The translations under genes and the position numbers were made by a program. From positions 47,243,356-47,307,355 of the forward strand of contig CM038466.1 in NCBI GenBank assembly GCA_021464415.1: DNA of 64,000 bases, in the 5' to 3' direction. The notes below the pieces were generated by a model. That model was given only the letters and a program-made list of their open reading frames with translations, did not search any database and was not told the origin of the DNA. Positions 25,942 to 36,513 of this stretch are shown here, in pieces; the stretch's first letter is position 1, and each line of letters opens with the position of its first letter. Source of the DNA: Lonicera japonica (lineage: Eukaryota; Streptophyta; Magnoliopsida; Dipsacales; Caprifoliaceae).

Positions 25942-26172
25942 TTGGAACATTATAAATGCATGGTTGGCAATACGGGCACTGCGGGTTTACTGGATGAAGC
26001 TCTTGACTTGATCGAATGAATGCCTCATGTACCAGATGCTTCTATTTGGGATACTCTCTTACAAACTTGCATAGTTCATTCAAATATGATAAGCGAACAA
26101 AGAACTGCAAAAGTGCTCCCAGCTCTTAATCAACAGGGAAGGGAAGAGAGAATTTCAATGAGAGTGGCATGA
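25942..26172 (+). pseudogene. C-terminal PPR/E-domain piece of the split PPR gene
   Basis: The frame reads LEHYKCMVG, then GLLDEALDLIE, a TGA stop at 26017, then MPHVPDASIWDTLLQTC and VHSN. This is the usual end of PLS-class PPR proteins (last repeat and start of the E domain: LEHYxCMVxxxGxAGxLxEAxxxIxxMPxxPDxxIWxxLLxxCxxH). It continues the gene interrupted at 22001. The frame then runs into unrelated sequence and ends at TGA 26170; no E+ or DYW domain is seen. Confidence 0.9.
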
Positions 26173-27160
26173 CAAAGAAATACACATTCCGCATAATAGG
26201 GGGTGGTGCAATTGGAGGAGGGAGTGGGGGTGGGGGTGTGGATGGACTCATACAGAGTTAGGCCAGATTTTCAGAGGCAGAGGAAAAATAAGATCAGAAA
26301 ATCGGAGCATTCACCTCTTATTCCTGTAAGTAGGGGAGGAAAATTTTGTACAAATTTTAGTAGTAGCATTTTTTGTGTCATTGTTTTATTATTTGCATCT
26401 TGAAGATCTCAGGAACAAAATTTTGAACAATCTTTATTACGAACTTTGTATTATTGATTCAAGAGATGGGTTGCGGAAGATAAAGGTCAATGCGAGATCC
26501 AATGAGAATTTGCTCGGAGCTTCTAGTGTTTGACTGTGGAGCCTTGCTAAGATACATGTAATAGAAAGAATTTTGAAAGTGATAGATACCGATAGAAGTA
26601 GATGTAGGTCATTTATGTGATTTTGCTTTTATTTTTCCTTTGCTTGAATCTTCAACTGATTGCTAACTCTTTCTGTGTGAATGTAAATCTTTGATGCGTG
26701 TTCTCTAAACATGTATCCCACAATGACGTGATGTTCTTAGACAAAATTACACAAATGATTCACATGAAATGTTGAAGCATTTACAACTTCGCTTGGCCTA
26801 ATTGCCTATTTCATTGAGGAGTTAAAAAAGGGGATCCTCTTTGTCTTTTCATATTCACCCTCATGACTACGCACAAGGGTGGTGGATACAGAATTCCTAT
26901 ATGAGGGGTGGGCCATCTAAAATGGATACGTTAAAATCTAATTGAACGGGTGAACTATCGAGAATTTTATCATTGCAAATTATAAAAAAAACTAATATTC
27001 ATTCCCAATCACAAATTTAACTTCAATTAGTATATAAAATTAATCATAAATACCTAAAAGGAGAATAAACAATATTTCATTAATAATCACAAATTTAACG
27101 TGTACTTCAATTAATGGTTAGAAAAAAAAAAGAGAGAGAAGAAAGAGAAGCCAAGAAGAG
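26173..27160. other. Intergenic DNA, no gene recognised
   Basis: G-rich sequence near 26200-26250 may be the old 3' region of the PPR gene. 26880-26990 contains a 'ggtggtggatacagaattcctatatgagg' stretch like the ends of some plant hAT-type repeats, but no partner end could be fixed. Confidence 0.35.
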
Positions 27161-27169
27161 GAGGGGGTG

Positions 27170-27262
27170 TGGAAGTAATTTAATATTAGATAAGGGATTC
27201 GAACTCACAATCGCTTAACATGAAATTCTTTTACCACTTGAAATACAACATCATTATGTAAT
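27170..27262 (-). mobile_element. tRNA-derived SINE-like fragment with A/B boxes
   Basis: On the minus strand the sequence reads CAAGTGGTAAAAGAA (A-box-like), then about 30 bases on GAGTTCGAATCCC (B box). The order and spacing fit an RNA polymerase III internal promoter as in plant SINEs. It does not fold as a full tRNA from what I can see. Ends are not defined. Confidence 0.45.
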
Positions 27263-27374
27263 TTTAACCCTATGGTAAGTAATGAACTAATATTTTGTAC
27301 TAGGACTAGGATAAACTTATATCAAGATTCTAATTAATGCTTGGAAAAAAATACTTAGGGTGGATTGCAACCAG

Positions 27375-28437
27375 TGTTTTCGATTGTGGACCAAGGTGGC
27401 TCTTTCTTTAGAAAAAAGCATGAGGGATTTCTTTTGGGAGGGTAATGGTAAGGGTAAAAAAAGGTCATTTAGTTAGATGGGAAATAGTCACCAAGCCAAA
27501 AACGTTCAGGGGTTTAGGGGTGGGAAATTTGATTAATAGAAATTCGGCTTTGCTTGGTAAGTGGCTATAGAGATTTCCATTGGAACAAGATTCACTTTGG
27601 CACTATATTATTTCAAGTATGGCATTCATGCTAACAAATGGTTTGTGAATGTTAACTTCAATGCCTCTCTTCGCTCCCCTTGGAAGTCCATAGCAAGAGG
27701 CTGGGATTCTTTTGTGGGTAATACCAAGTGGATTGTGGGAAAAGGTGATAGAATTCGGTTTTGGAAAGAAGATTTATGGGTGGGTAATTGTCCTCTAAAA
27801 AGTCATTTCCTTGTGTTTAATTGCTTATCTTTCAACGTAATATGTGCATTCAATCAGTCTTGATCTTGGCGCCACTCAGTTTTAATTAAATCTTAGGGAT
27901 TATTAACTTTTCTAGAGCTTCATTGATAGGGATATGATGAATTCATCTCTGGTATTAAATACCATTGATAATATTCAAATTAATCATGAGTCCTTGGATA
28001 AAAGAATTTGGGTGGGGCATCCTTCGGGTGAGTTTTCTTGCAAATCTTTCTTTGAAATTCCTTCATGCTCTTCTTTGAGTTCTCTTTTCCCTCAATTCAG
28101 CGTAATTTGGAAAAGATGGAATCCTTACCGAAATAAAAGTATTTGCATGACTGGCCTTTTTGGGGAAAATGAGCACATGTGACAAGGTTCAAGTGAGAAG
28201 TCCATTTATGTCTCTTTATCCTTTGTGGTGTGCATTGTGTAGGAGGGACAATGAAAGCATCGACCATATTTTGCTCCATTGTCAGTTTGTCATGCATATG
28301 TGGTCAAAAGCACTTAAGATGTTTGGCTTGGAGGGAGCTTTTCCTAAGAGATGGAGCGAGTTCTTGATTATTAAATAGCATTTCAGGTAGAATAGTAAAA
28401 AGGTTAAGCAGTTATGGAGGTTTTCTATGATGGCAAT
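27375..28437 (+). pseudogene. L1-type LINE ORF2 C-terminal region, part 1
   Basis: The plus strand reads, across frameshifts, KVALSLEKSMRDFLWEG, FRGLGVGNL, ALLGKWLWRF-like (here with a TAG), SPWKSIARGWDSFVG, WIVGKGDRIRFWKEDLWVG, WVGHPSGEFSCKSFFE, CDKVQVRSP and LCRRDNESIDHILLHCQF (the zf-RVT zinc-binding region with C..C and HxxxHC), ending LWRFSMMAI at the insertion point. This is the region after the reverse transcriptase in plant L1 LINEs. The RT core itself is missing. It continues at 29995 after a solo LTR. Confidence 0.9.
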
Positions 28438-28579
28438 TGTAGACACCCCGATCCGTGACCCCTGCAAGAACCCTAATGACCTTCGAGAACTACTGTTTCT
28501 GGAGTCCGGGACCCACCCGAAGACCCGAAACTGCCCCGAAAGGGTTTTGTTGGCCAAACAAACCTGTTTTTAAGGGAAA

Positions 28580-28765
28580 TGTCGCACGGCAATCAAGTAT
28601 GTCGCACGAAAAATGCCCTTTATGGGGACATGTCGCGCGACAAACATCCCACCATCCACTTTCTGACACATCAGTTTGTCGGAAACATCATTAAAGTTGA
28701 ATGTCGCGCGACATACCCACATTGTCGCGCGACATACCCCTTTTTGGGGGACATGTCGCGCGACA
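28580..28765. promoter_or_regulatory. Cluster of TGTCGCGCGACA palindromes in U3
   Basis: The perfect 12-bp palindrome TGTCGCGCGACA occurs four times (28631-28642, 28702-28713, 28723-28734, 28754-28765) and two degenerate forms (TGTCGCACG...) lie at 28580 and 28600. All lie within about 205 bp upstream of the TATA box. Their GC-rich, CpG-rich content contrasts strongly with the surroundings. They may bind dimeric factors or form hairpins; function is inference. Confidence 0.85.
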
Positions 28766-28782
28766 AACACCTTTCCCAGCAC

Positions 28783-28790
28783 TATAAATA
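28783..28790 (+). promoter_or_regulatory. TATA box of the solo LTR
   Basis: TATAAATA within CACTATAAATAGGCC, placed 18 bp after the last palindrome; it has the usual plant LTR promoter form. Confidence 0.75.
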
Positions 28791-29994
28791 GGCCAACACC
28801 TCCCAAGGATTAAAGACACGAACAATGAAAGAAGGAGGAGCAACTTAGAGGAAGAATTATTGGTTTATGATCTGATTTTCTAGTCTTTCGTCAAACATTC
28901 TCGAGTATCGTCTTATTTCTGAAGAATCATCGAATCTATTCTCGACACTCGATGTGTCCGATCTCGGGAATCGAATTCTCGGAAATATCTGAAGAAGGAG
29001 AAGATTATTATCGCCGGAGATCTCTCTGCCGTATTATATTTTCTTTCTTATTATTATTCTCATCGGGAAGGTAAACAAAGTCTCTTCTAGTATTTGACAT
29101 TAAATATCTGTGTACTTGTTTTATTTCTGTTGTTTTGTCCACGTTTTATTTGAATAAACTTATTGCCAAGTTACAAATAGTCTACCGTATTCAATACAAA
29201 AGACCCTGATAGAACCATTTTCAAAATCAGAAGAATAAGTACATTATCATCCGGATAAAATTCTGTTTTCAAAACCCGGATTGATAAGACTTATCTAAGA
29301 ATTAAAATCAACATATCCTGTCTTTTCTATAGACTGCGACGTGTCTGATAAAACTCTCCTCAAAGAGTTATAATTCCATATTAAATTAGTCCCGATACAA
29401 AATTCGAACTTTTACAAAAGTGATCATAAACACGAGAAAACCGTCATTATCTGAGGAAATAATACGGGACACTCTTTCAAAATAAAAGACTTTGTCATTT
29501 GTATTTACATCTTTTCAATAATAAAACATCAGATCTCGGAACACAAAGGTTTTTATCCCTTTCCCGTTTTCCCCAGAAATTAGGGTTTTCATTCAAAAAG
29601 TAGTAGACTGTCAGTAAAAGCATCCAAGTTTTTCAACATAAAATAAACATATAAGACCACTAGAGATCGAAAGGGCGGAATGGGTGCTTAACACCTTCCC
29701 AAACCGTAATATAGTTCCCGAACCCTATAGAATCCTGGTTTCGTAGACAAACGTGTAAAGAAAGGCTTATCTGTAGCCTTTCCTCTTACACGACCCCCTT
29801 TTTGTCCGTTTTCTAGTAAAACGTACTGGCGAATCTGAACGAACCCCTTTGCATCTAGAATAGACATAGGGACACCCGATATGAATTATCAAACACCAAT
29901 ATGAAGCAAAATGGAACGACGGAATTCTTTCCGACGTTTCAGACGCCCAAGGACGGGAGCGAGACCCCGGGGGTCGCATTTGCGGATTCTCACA

Positions 29995-30170
29995 GCAATA
30001 GTGTGGTTAATTTGGTTTGAACGTAACCAAAGGGTGTTTGAAGATAAAAGCAATAATCTGATTGACATTTGCTAGTTTTCTTGTTTTTTTATTGGGCTGT
30101 GGGCAAAAGCTTCGGGGATTTTTGATGCAACTGATTGGCTTTTGTACATTTTCTTCACAAAAAACATACG
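29995..30170 (+). pseudogene. L1-type LINE ORF2 C-terminal region, part 2
   Basis: Directly after the solo LTR the frame reads VWLIWFERNQRVFEDKS, the typical IWxERNxRIF motif near the end of plant LINE ORF2, then decays (TAG, shifts) into KASGIFDATDWL-like text. It continues the fragment that ends at 28437. Confidence 0.88.
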
Positions 30171-30197
30171 GCCTAACTAGTAAAACTACGAATCAGA

Positions 30198-33100
30198 TTA
30201 AATGCAACTTGGGTAACTGATAATCAAAATGACCATAAAAACCCACGAAATGGCTAAAAGGACACCCAGTACTCTACCCGTTGCTTTATATTTCTTCACA
30301 TCATTCTCCAGCTTATTTTTCTTCCTTAATAGACCAGGTATGACTTGTTTTGCTCTTGTGCACATTGGCGGATCAAACCAAGAAAAGTATCCACACATAC
30401 CTTCCTACAATCGAGTACAATAGATTAAATGTAATACCCCATACTTTAAATTATTTTAAATTGGATTATATTAGCTTATTTATACTCATGTGAGTGATCA
30501 TTTGATGATTCGGGTGGTCCGAATCAATCTCGGTTGGTAAATAGGAAGTTTTAGTCCTTTGCGATTCGTTAATTTTAGCTAACTTTGAGCTATCGTAATT
30601 TCTTCACTACTTACCCAATTAAGATTCCGTTGGCGAAGGTCTCTAGTATTTGTATCATTATACAACTTTCATATTTTGGACAAATTCCAATTCACACTCC
30701 TCGTGGGTCAAAAATAGGGCGTAAAGTAGGCCAATTGCAAAATTCTGGTCATTCGGTAGCGCTTCGGCAGACCGCTGTCTTCGGTGAATTTCTGAAAAAA
30801 ATCTATCCAGAATTTGGAAAAACTTCCTCTTAGGAAGTTGTAAATCTTTGAATTACCTTTCTGTGGACATAAAGATCAACTAAATAGGAGTTCCGACCGA
30901 AAACTTATGGCCCAAACAAAAATAGTGCATCAGGGCACCAAAATTACCCGTGGACCGGTATAGCCTTTTTGGCATACCGGTTGGGCAACAAAATTTTGGG
31001 AAATTTGTGCTCCATGGACCGGTATTCGGTATTTAGCATATCGGTCCGCCAGTTAATTATTCCCATCAACTTAAGCTCGTTTTTAAGCCATTTTTAGTCA
31101 TTTTTTACCCCAACTTCGACCCAAACTCTTCCATACTCCTCTAGAGAATTCTATAGGGCTTTAGAGAGAGAAAGAGAAAGATTTCTACGCATTTCTCATC
31201 CCCGCTCGAAGAATCAAAGCTTTAAATCAATCAAACATCATTCTTCTTCACTATTCATCATCTTCTACATTGGTTATTCACTATGGGAGCTCAGGCATGA
31301 GCTTTGGCTACGTGGGTTGGGGTTATACATCATTGATTCGAGGATATTGCTACTCTAGGAACGTGATGACGCGAGGGCTTTAGGATTTCACCGAACGGGG
31401 CTTCGGTTTCCACTCTCCTCTTTCCTTTTGCTCTACAAGCTTGAGGTAGCTTGAGGTAGGGGTTAAATCTTTTCGAAACTCGATAGTATGATTTTATCTA
31501 CCGATAAATGGATGATTATATACATATACGTAATATATAAAGTGCATATCTTTTGTTATTGATTATATAAGGATGATTTTATACATGGATGTTAATATGT
31601 TGATTATATCATTGATATTCATAAATCATGCATGATTGAGCTATGATTTCATGATATGAAGCAATATATGCCAAATAAACTCGATTCTCGCGTAGTATGT
31701 GATATCTATGAGATGTCCCTCGGGTGTATATGTGTTAAGTTGATATGATTGAACTAATAAATGGTTTTGGTATGCACCAAGGGACAAGTATGATGTTTGA
31801 TGAGGTTTATATGACATATGTTATTTCTAATTTACATTTAGAGCATGAATTTGCACGCTATGCATCATTATTGTGTCAACCCGGCATCTTGATGATCTCG
31901 TGGCAAGTCCAGAGCATTCTTACAGTATATGGCATGGAAATTGTCTCTTGGGAGAATTATATCTCGTCTCTATGATGTGGATGGCTTTCTATGCTCGTGT
32001 GGTATTCTTGAACAAGTGATTATCTATCTTCGAGAGTTCTTCATTCGTATGTGGATATTCTCGGCTATGTTATATGGTGGGATGTTGCCCACAATTATCG
32101 GTATCTATTTGGCCTCCGTCAGTGAAAGGGAATGATTATGATGGGTAGTGCTTGCCGGGATGGAAAAATAGGCATGGCCTGGTGCCCTTGGGTTGAAAAG
32201 CCCTAAACCTCCGGGGGGTCAATTAGTCGTCGGCTGTCTAGAGCCCGCGGTGAATAGTCCAAAAATCTAGACAACGGTAAGACACTAGTGAGTTATCGAC
32301 TGTCTAGAGCCCATGGTGAATAGTCCGGAGATCTAGACAATTATTGAGACAATTGGTATGATAATGATCAGTTGATGTGATATTGCGGACTGTGGTCGAA
32401 TTGTTAATTATCTGTTGGTATTCACCCGAGACGGAGAGGCCATATTCTGGTGATATATTTTATAATCTTGATGCTCATTTCTCTTGGGGGCGATTAGGCC
32501 CATTTTCATTATGATTATGATACTGTTCAGCTTTGGTATCTCTTGAGGGTGGTCAGGCCATTGTTATGATTATTATGATTCGATTTAGCGTTGGCACGTC
32601 TCTTGGAAAGGTGGCCCATATTCTGTTATGGTGATTCGACATTACGGTTGACACAAAGGGAGGTAACCTGCATATGCATAGGCATGCATTGTTTATGTGT
32701 GAAATCATGATATTTACTTGGATTGATGATTGAAGTAAAAATTATTAAGTAATTAATGATCATGTTTTTTAAATACGTTATCCCCTATTTCCCCCCTATT
32801 GAGCTGTGAGCTCACCAAATTTTTTCTAAAATAATATAGGTACCCAAGAGTCGAACGAGGATAAAGAGACTACGGGATCGGGGATGAAGTAGATGGCTCT
32901 GATACGATAATCATTTTTGTGATGTACATACTTTTACAGGAAGCCATGGCTAGCCCGAAATGTTAGATATCGACTTGAACATACTTTGTTTTGTTTTGTA
33001 TGATGGTTATAAGTTAGTGTAAGAATGATACTATTTTTTTGGCACCTTTGGCTGGCTTGACAAATGACATAAGCATTAGATGCATATATACATAAAAAGC

Positions 33101-33444
33101 TCTCATCTTGCATGTATGCATGCATATTTATGTACAGTACTATCCACTTATATCTTGCTAATTGACATGCGTGTTATTTACTGATTGAATATCTTTATAT
33201 TTATATACCCATTTTAGTAAATCTAAGATGAGTTGGTAGCACTCCAGGTCTTACCCAATTACGGGTGTTATCCTGTAGATTAAGGCAGGGGTGTTTTCAC
33301 TATATTTGGTTAAAAAATGAAAAGCATATGAAAATTGACAAGACAATACTTAATCCATACCTGACAGGCTCAAAATCTTCTTCCTGGGTTGTTGTTTATC
33401 CATCAGGTAATCACAACCGTTCTTTTGCGACAATGGCAACGCAT
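30198..33444 (-). pseudogene. GRF-type zinc finger membrane protein, two exons, LTR in intron
   Basis: Minus strand. Exon 1 is 33444-33361 (starts MRCHCRKRTVV, then a NPGRRF word and ACQ). Exon 2 is 30404-30198 (CGYFSWFDPPMC, IIPGLLRK-like VIPGLLRKKNKLE, then a hydrophobic tail VLGVLLAISWVFMVILIISY and stop). The splice sites are CAG|GTATGG and TTGTAG|GAAGG, in phase 0. CxC...NPGRRFxxC...CGYFxWxDPPMC is the GRF zinc finger (CHCC ligands all visible), found in nucleic-acid-binding proteins; the short form with a C-terminal membrane helix is common in plants. Exon 1 has two TGA codons (one where the usual TSW serine would be), so it is a pseudogene. The intron holds an LTR of 2.85 kb. Predicted length would be about 96 residues. 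Confidence 0.85.
30430..33275 (+). mobile_element. Solo LTR, TGTAATACCCC type (Ty3/gypsy, Del/Tekay-like)
   Basis: It starts TGTAATACCCCATAC at 30430; the 3' end is near TTACGGGTGTTAT (33258-33272), a decayed form of the usual GGGTGTTACA end. The word TAGATTAA lies on both sides (30421-30428 and 33276-33283), a direct repeat marking the insertion. The interior shows low coding content, a 'ctcaccaaatttt'/'gtacccaag' region (32810-32845) as in Tekay LTRs, and a palindrome pair of CCGGTAT/ATACCGG type at 30950-31050. There is no primer site or gag. It sits in the intron of the GRF pseudogene, in the opposite orientation. Confidence 0.75.
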
Positions 33445-33499
33445 TTCTTCCCAACGAGTCTCTTTCTTATTGTCTCTCTTTTAGTCTTTATCTTTCTCC

Positions 33500-34011
33500 T
33501 CTCTGTTTTACTGTAATGGAGGGAAAATAAAACATATATATAATGTATATATCAAATTGGCGGGTAAATTAAAAGAAGAAAAGAAGTAGGCTGACTAAAT
33601 TGCCCCTCTAAGCACACAATTTCTGTCCACTACTCAAACAACAAATAGGTCTAGGGACTAAAGTGACAGGTGGCATCAACTTTGAGGTGTGAAAAATAAA
33701 AAAAATGAATGTTAGGTACTAAAGTGACAATTCTCTCAAACTTTATGGGACGAAATTGTTAAAACCTCATAGAGATATTTCGTTACATGCAAAGTTATTA
33801 AAGGAATTTATAATTATATACTTTCTTACTAAACCTTCCTTATTGGTAGCGTATACTCCACGAGTTCGAAAATATGAGGCCATCTTTTCTTTTTGGGACA
33901 TCCCAAATAAAGAGTCAAGTTTCTAAAATCAATGTACCAAATTATAAGGTAGCTAATTTAGTTTTATTCTTGATGACCCGCAATATCTGCACGTCACGTG
34001 GTAGTGATCCT
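33500..34011. other. Intergenic DNA
   Basis: No gene is seen. 33640-33760 has 'gggactaaagtgaca' words repeated, which resemble low-copy repeats. 33845-34011 is probably 5' leader of the vestigial retroelement next to it. Confidence 0.4.
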
Positions 34012-34023
34012 GCTCTGATACCA
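34012..34023 (-). promoter_or_regulatory. Primer-binding site TGGTATCAGAGC (tRNA-iMet type)
   Basis: Read on the minus strand, TGGTATCAGAGC is the classic plant retrotransposon site complementary to the initiator tRNA-Met 3' end. It lies 2 bp after the LTR end at 34026, so it marks a minus-strand element whose leader runs leftward. Confidence 0.85.
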
Positions 34024-34025
34024 TA

Positions 34026-34097
34026 TGTAACCACCCAGGTCCCCACAAATATATCCAGGACCTTCCTACTACACTGCGGATGTTTTGGGTCGTTACA
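34026..34097 (-). mobile_element. Vestigial 72-bp LTR (start and end joined)
   Basis: On the minus strand it starts TGTAACGACCCAAAAC, a common gypsy LTR start, and after only 72 bp ends GGGTGGTTACA right before the primer site. A normal LTR of this kind is over 1 kb, so the middle is probably deleted; a true miniature LTR is the other possibility. Confidence 0.7.
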
Positions 34098-34970
34098 TAG
34101 AGGGAGTGTATTTTTTAGTAACCCACCAATGAGATGCATTTTATAAAACACCAAATCAACTAACTCTGTTCGCAATGAGTTTTGTGTAAAATAAAAGTAT
34201 AAAATACGTTCTTAATTTACAATGCCACGATAGCTTTCTCACTCCTCAATTCTTTTATAAACATTTACAATGTAATAACTTTAAATACAAAACATGAATT
34301 TTAATAGAAATTATATATTTGAAATCTAATAATCAAGACCTGTAAATCAAGATCCAATGTGATTATAATATTATAATACAATTTCATGAAAATAAATAAT
34401 TATAAATTGTATTAAAAAACATGTAATATTTGTTTGTATCTTATTGATTCTTTTCAATTTTATACTAAATTTTACAGAATTTTCATCGGATTTTGTTTTA
34501 AGAATTCAAGTTTTGTGTAAAAGTTGGTTGACACATAGGATATACACGTCATTTTTTACACAACCATTGAAAATACTTTTATCCATGGAAAACTCAAAAT
34601 AAAGATATCTAATAATCTACTACTAATTATCTATATTAATGTAGAAAGGGAAGAGGGCCCCATACTTTTATAGAAACTCTATCGACTAATCAACGCCATT
34701 CTTTATTTTAATATTTCATTTCAAATTATATGACATTCGTGCAAAGAAATAAGCGTACCTAGTTATATAAAACCGAAAGTCATTTCGGCTGTTAGTTCAG
34801 CAACATGATTTGAACCCTTGCTGCTCAACCACTTCTCTACTTATTAATTTTTGACCTTTTTTCTTTAAATTACATATTTTCGAACATATTATGTGTGCAC
34901 GAAAATCTAGTGATAGAATATGAAATATGATTTCCAACGATACATGTGAAGCTATTATTGAACAAAAGCA
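34098..34970. other. AT-rich intergenic DNA
   Basis: No gene is seen. Near 34805-34835 the minus strand has AGTGGTTGAGCAGC and GGGTTCAAATC, a weak tRNA-like pair with too little spacing for a functional pol III promoter. Confidence 0.45.
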
Positions 34971-34979
34971 AATGTTGAA

Positions 34980-35336
34980 GACGATGCAAATTAATGAGAT
35001 AACTCTTTAGGCAGAGAACCAGAGAAATTATTGTAACTAATGTCAAGTGAAGTTAGGAACGAGAGGTTTCCGATGACCAGAGCGACAGCCCCGGCGAGAT
35101 CCATGCTGGAAGATTCAAGGCAGTGACCCTTTTGTTGTTTAGATCACAAAGACACCAATCCAGCTGCAGATTGAGGAATTGGAAGTTGCAGACCAATTGT
35201 TTGATAAAATGCCTGAATGGTCTATGATATTGGTTTTGATTGCCAGAAATACATATTTATCATCAGTGGATGAGCAAAATGTCAAAGAACTTATCAACAA
35301 AAGTTGAACAGCAAAAGTAAAAGAAGTTCTCGCCAT
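34980..35336 (-). pseudogene. LRR receptor-like kinase, N-terminal fragment
   Basis: Minus strand from 35336: signal peptide MARTSFTFAVQLLLISSLTF, then the LRRNT_2 cap (LAIKTNIIDHSGILSNNW, SICSWIGV), as in the extracellular start of LRR-XII type receptor kinases (pattern-recognition type). After a stop and frameshift near 35140 the match continues as NNKRVTALNL, VIGNLSFLTSLDISYNNFSG and LPKELS, the first leucine-rich repeats, then a TAA. The remaining repeats, transmembrane helix and kinase are absent, so this is a truncated duplicate. Confidence 0.88.
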
Positions 35337-35555
35337 GTGAAAGACAGATTTGGGACTGATTTGAACGGAGAATTGAGACAGGATAATTGCATTGTATCCG
35401 CTAATTCAACACTATCATATATAGTCATCCGCACAGTGACCAAAATGGAAAAGGAATTTGGAAAAACTTTAAGCAACTTGTTAAAGTTGTGGGCGCCAAA
35501 AAGAAACCATCATTAAATCTCAATCATTGTTTCCATTACCACAAAAGCTTAATGT

Positions 35556-35716
35556 GAATGAGTAATTATAGGTGTACCAAATTAAATGATGACCAACTTA
35601 TTAGACCAAACAATGAGTCACACAATGCAATAGTCACTGAACGTTGCATTTTCAACGTGTCATTTGGTCTAATAAATTGGACATTTAATTTTGTACACCT
35701 ATCATTATTCTTATTC
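35556..35716. mobile_element. Short foldback (hairpin) MITE, about 160 bp
   Basis: The two halves are imperfect inverted repeats: left ATAGGTGTACCAAATTAAAT and TTATTAGACCAAA pair with right TTTGGTCTAATAAATTGGAC and ATTTAATTTTGTACACCTAT. A loop of about 40-50 bp lies between. There is no ORF. Its size and palindromic shape fit a foldback MITE that could yield a small-RNA hairpin if transcribed. Confidence 0.8.
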
Positions 35717-36505
35717 AAACTGTAACCCATCAATCAATCGCCAAGGAAGAGGCTCCAAAGCACATATACTTCGAAGGGGTTAGAGTGTTCGATGCGTATC
35801 CTGCAACAATACGCGACTGATACACCGGATATGTATACGATACCTGTCGGAATATCATTTATTTTTTATTTTCATATACCTCTTTGACGTGGCTAGGATG
35901 CGCCATCGATAAAATTAATAAACCGCTAGTACAACAAATATATGTTACGGTACTTTACAATCTGTGTACAAGTAAAATAACAGGACTACTTATCGGCTAT
36001 CATCCTATGAAAATTTTGTATGAAATAAAAATCTTCCACATACATTCTAGGATTTTTCACCCATTCACAATCTCTTTCAGGTGGCTCCTGTCTATCTCTC
36101 CTTGAAACGTGCCACTATTGCCTCACCTCACATTAGGTCAAAGCACTATTCATAGATTTTGGGTTTTTGATATATTGATAGTACTATTCATATATTTGAT
36201 TAACATTCTAATTAACTTCTATATGTATAATTATGATATATTATAACTTTACGTGCCACTTTCCCAGGGGTGTTGCTAGACTTAGGATAGTGGGGTTAGT
36301 TGACCCCACTTGATTTACAAAAATAAAGGAAGTGATATATAATATTTTTGCACTCTTTAGCTTTATGGTGTGTATTTGACACCACTTGATTTAAGAAAAA
36401 AAAACATTAGTGGGGTCAAATCTTAAAAATAGTAATATTATTGAAGGTAACTTACACAAAGACACTTTCTCCTTTAAGATTTGAAATTGACTTTCCAATC
36501 TGGTG
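35717..36505. other. Intergenic DNA
   Basis: No gene is seen. 36255-36420 has repeated GGGGTTAGTTGACCCCACTTG-like words in both orientations, probably a worn repeat without definable ends. Confidence 0.4.
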
Positions 36506-36513
36506 ATCACTCC

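Larger units (their letters stand above)
28438..29994 (+). mobile_element. Solo LTR (1557 bp) inside the LINE, TSD GCAAT
   Basis: The LTR starts TGTAGACACCCCGATCC and ends GCGGATTCTCACA. The 5-bp word GCAAT is directly repeated at 28433-28437 and 29995-29999. Removing the LTR and one GCAAT joins ...MMAI to VWLIWFERNQRVFED in frame. The LTR has a TATA box TATAAATA at 28783-28790 preceded by a palindrome cluster (28580-28765). Orientation is judged from TATA and the TG...CA ends. There is no primer site or internal region, so it is a solo LTR from recombination, probably of a Ty3/gypsy element. Confidence 0.93.

Noticed and set aside
30229..30423. Plus-strand ORF of 64 residues
   Set aside because: Antisense shadow of exon 2 of the GRF zinc finger pseudogene.
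34800..34840. tRNA-like A/B boxes on the minus strand
   Set aside because: The boxes are only about 10-15 bases apart, too close for a tRNA or SINE promoter, and no cloverleaf could be drawn.
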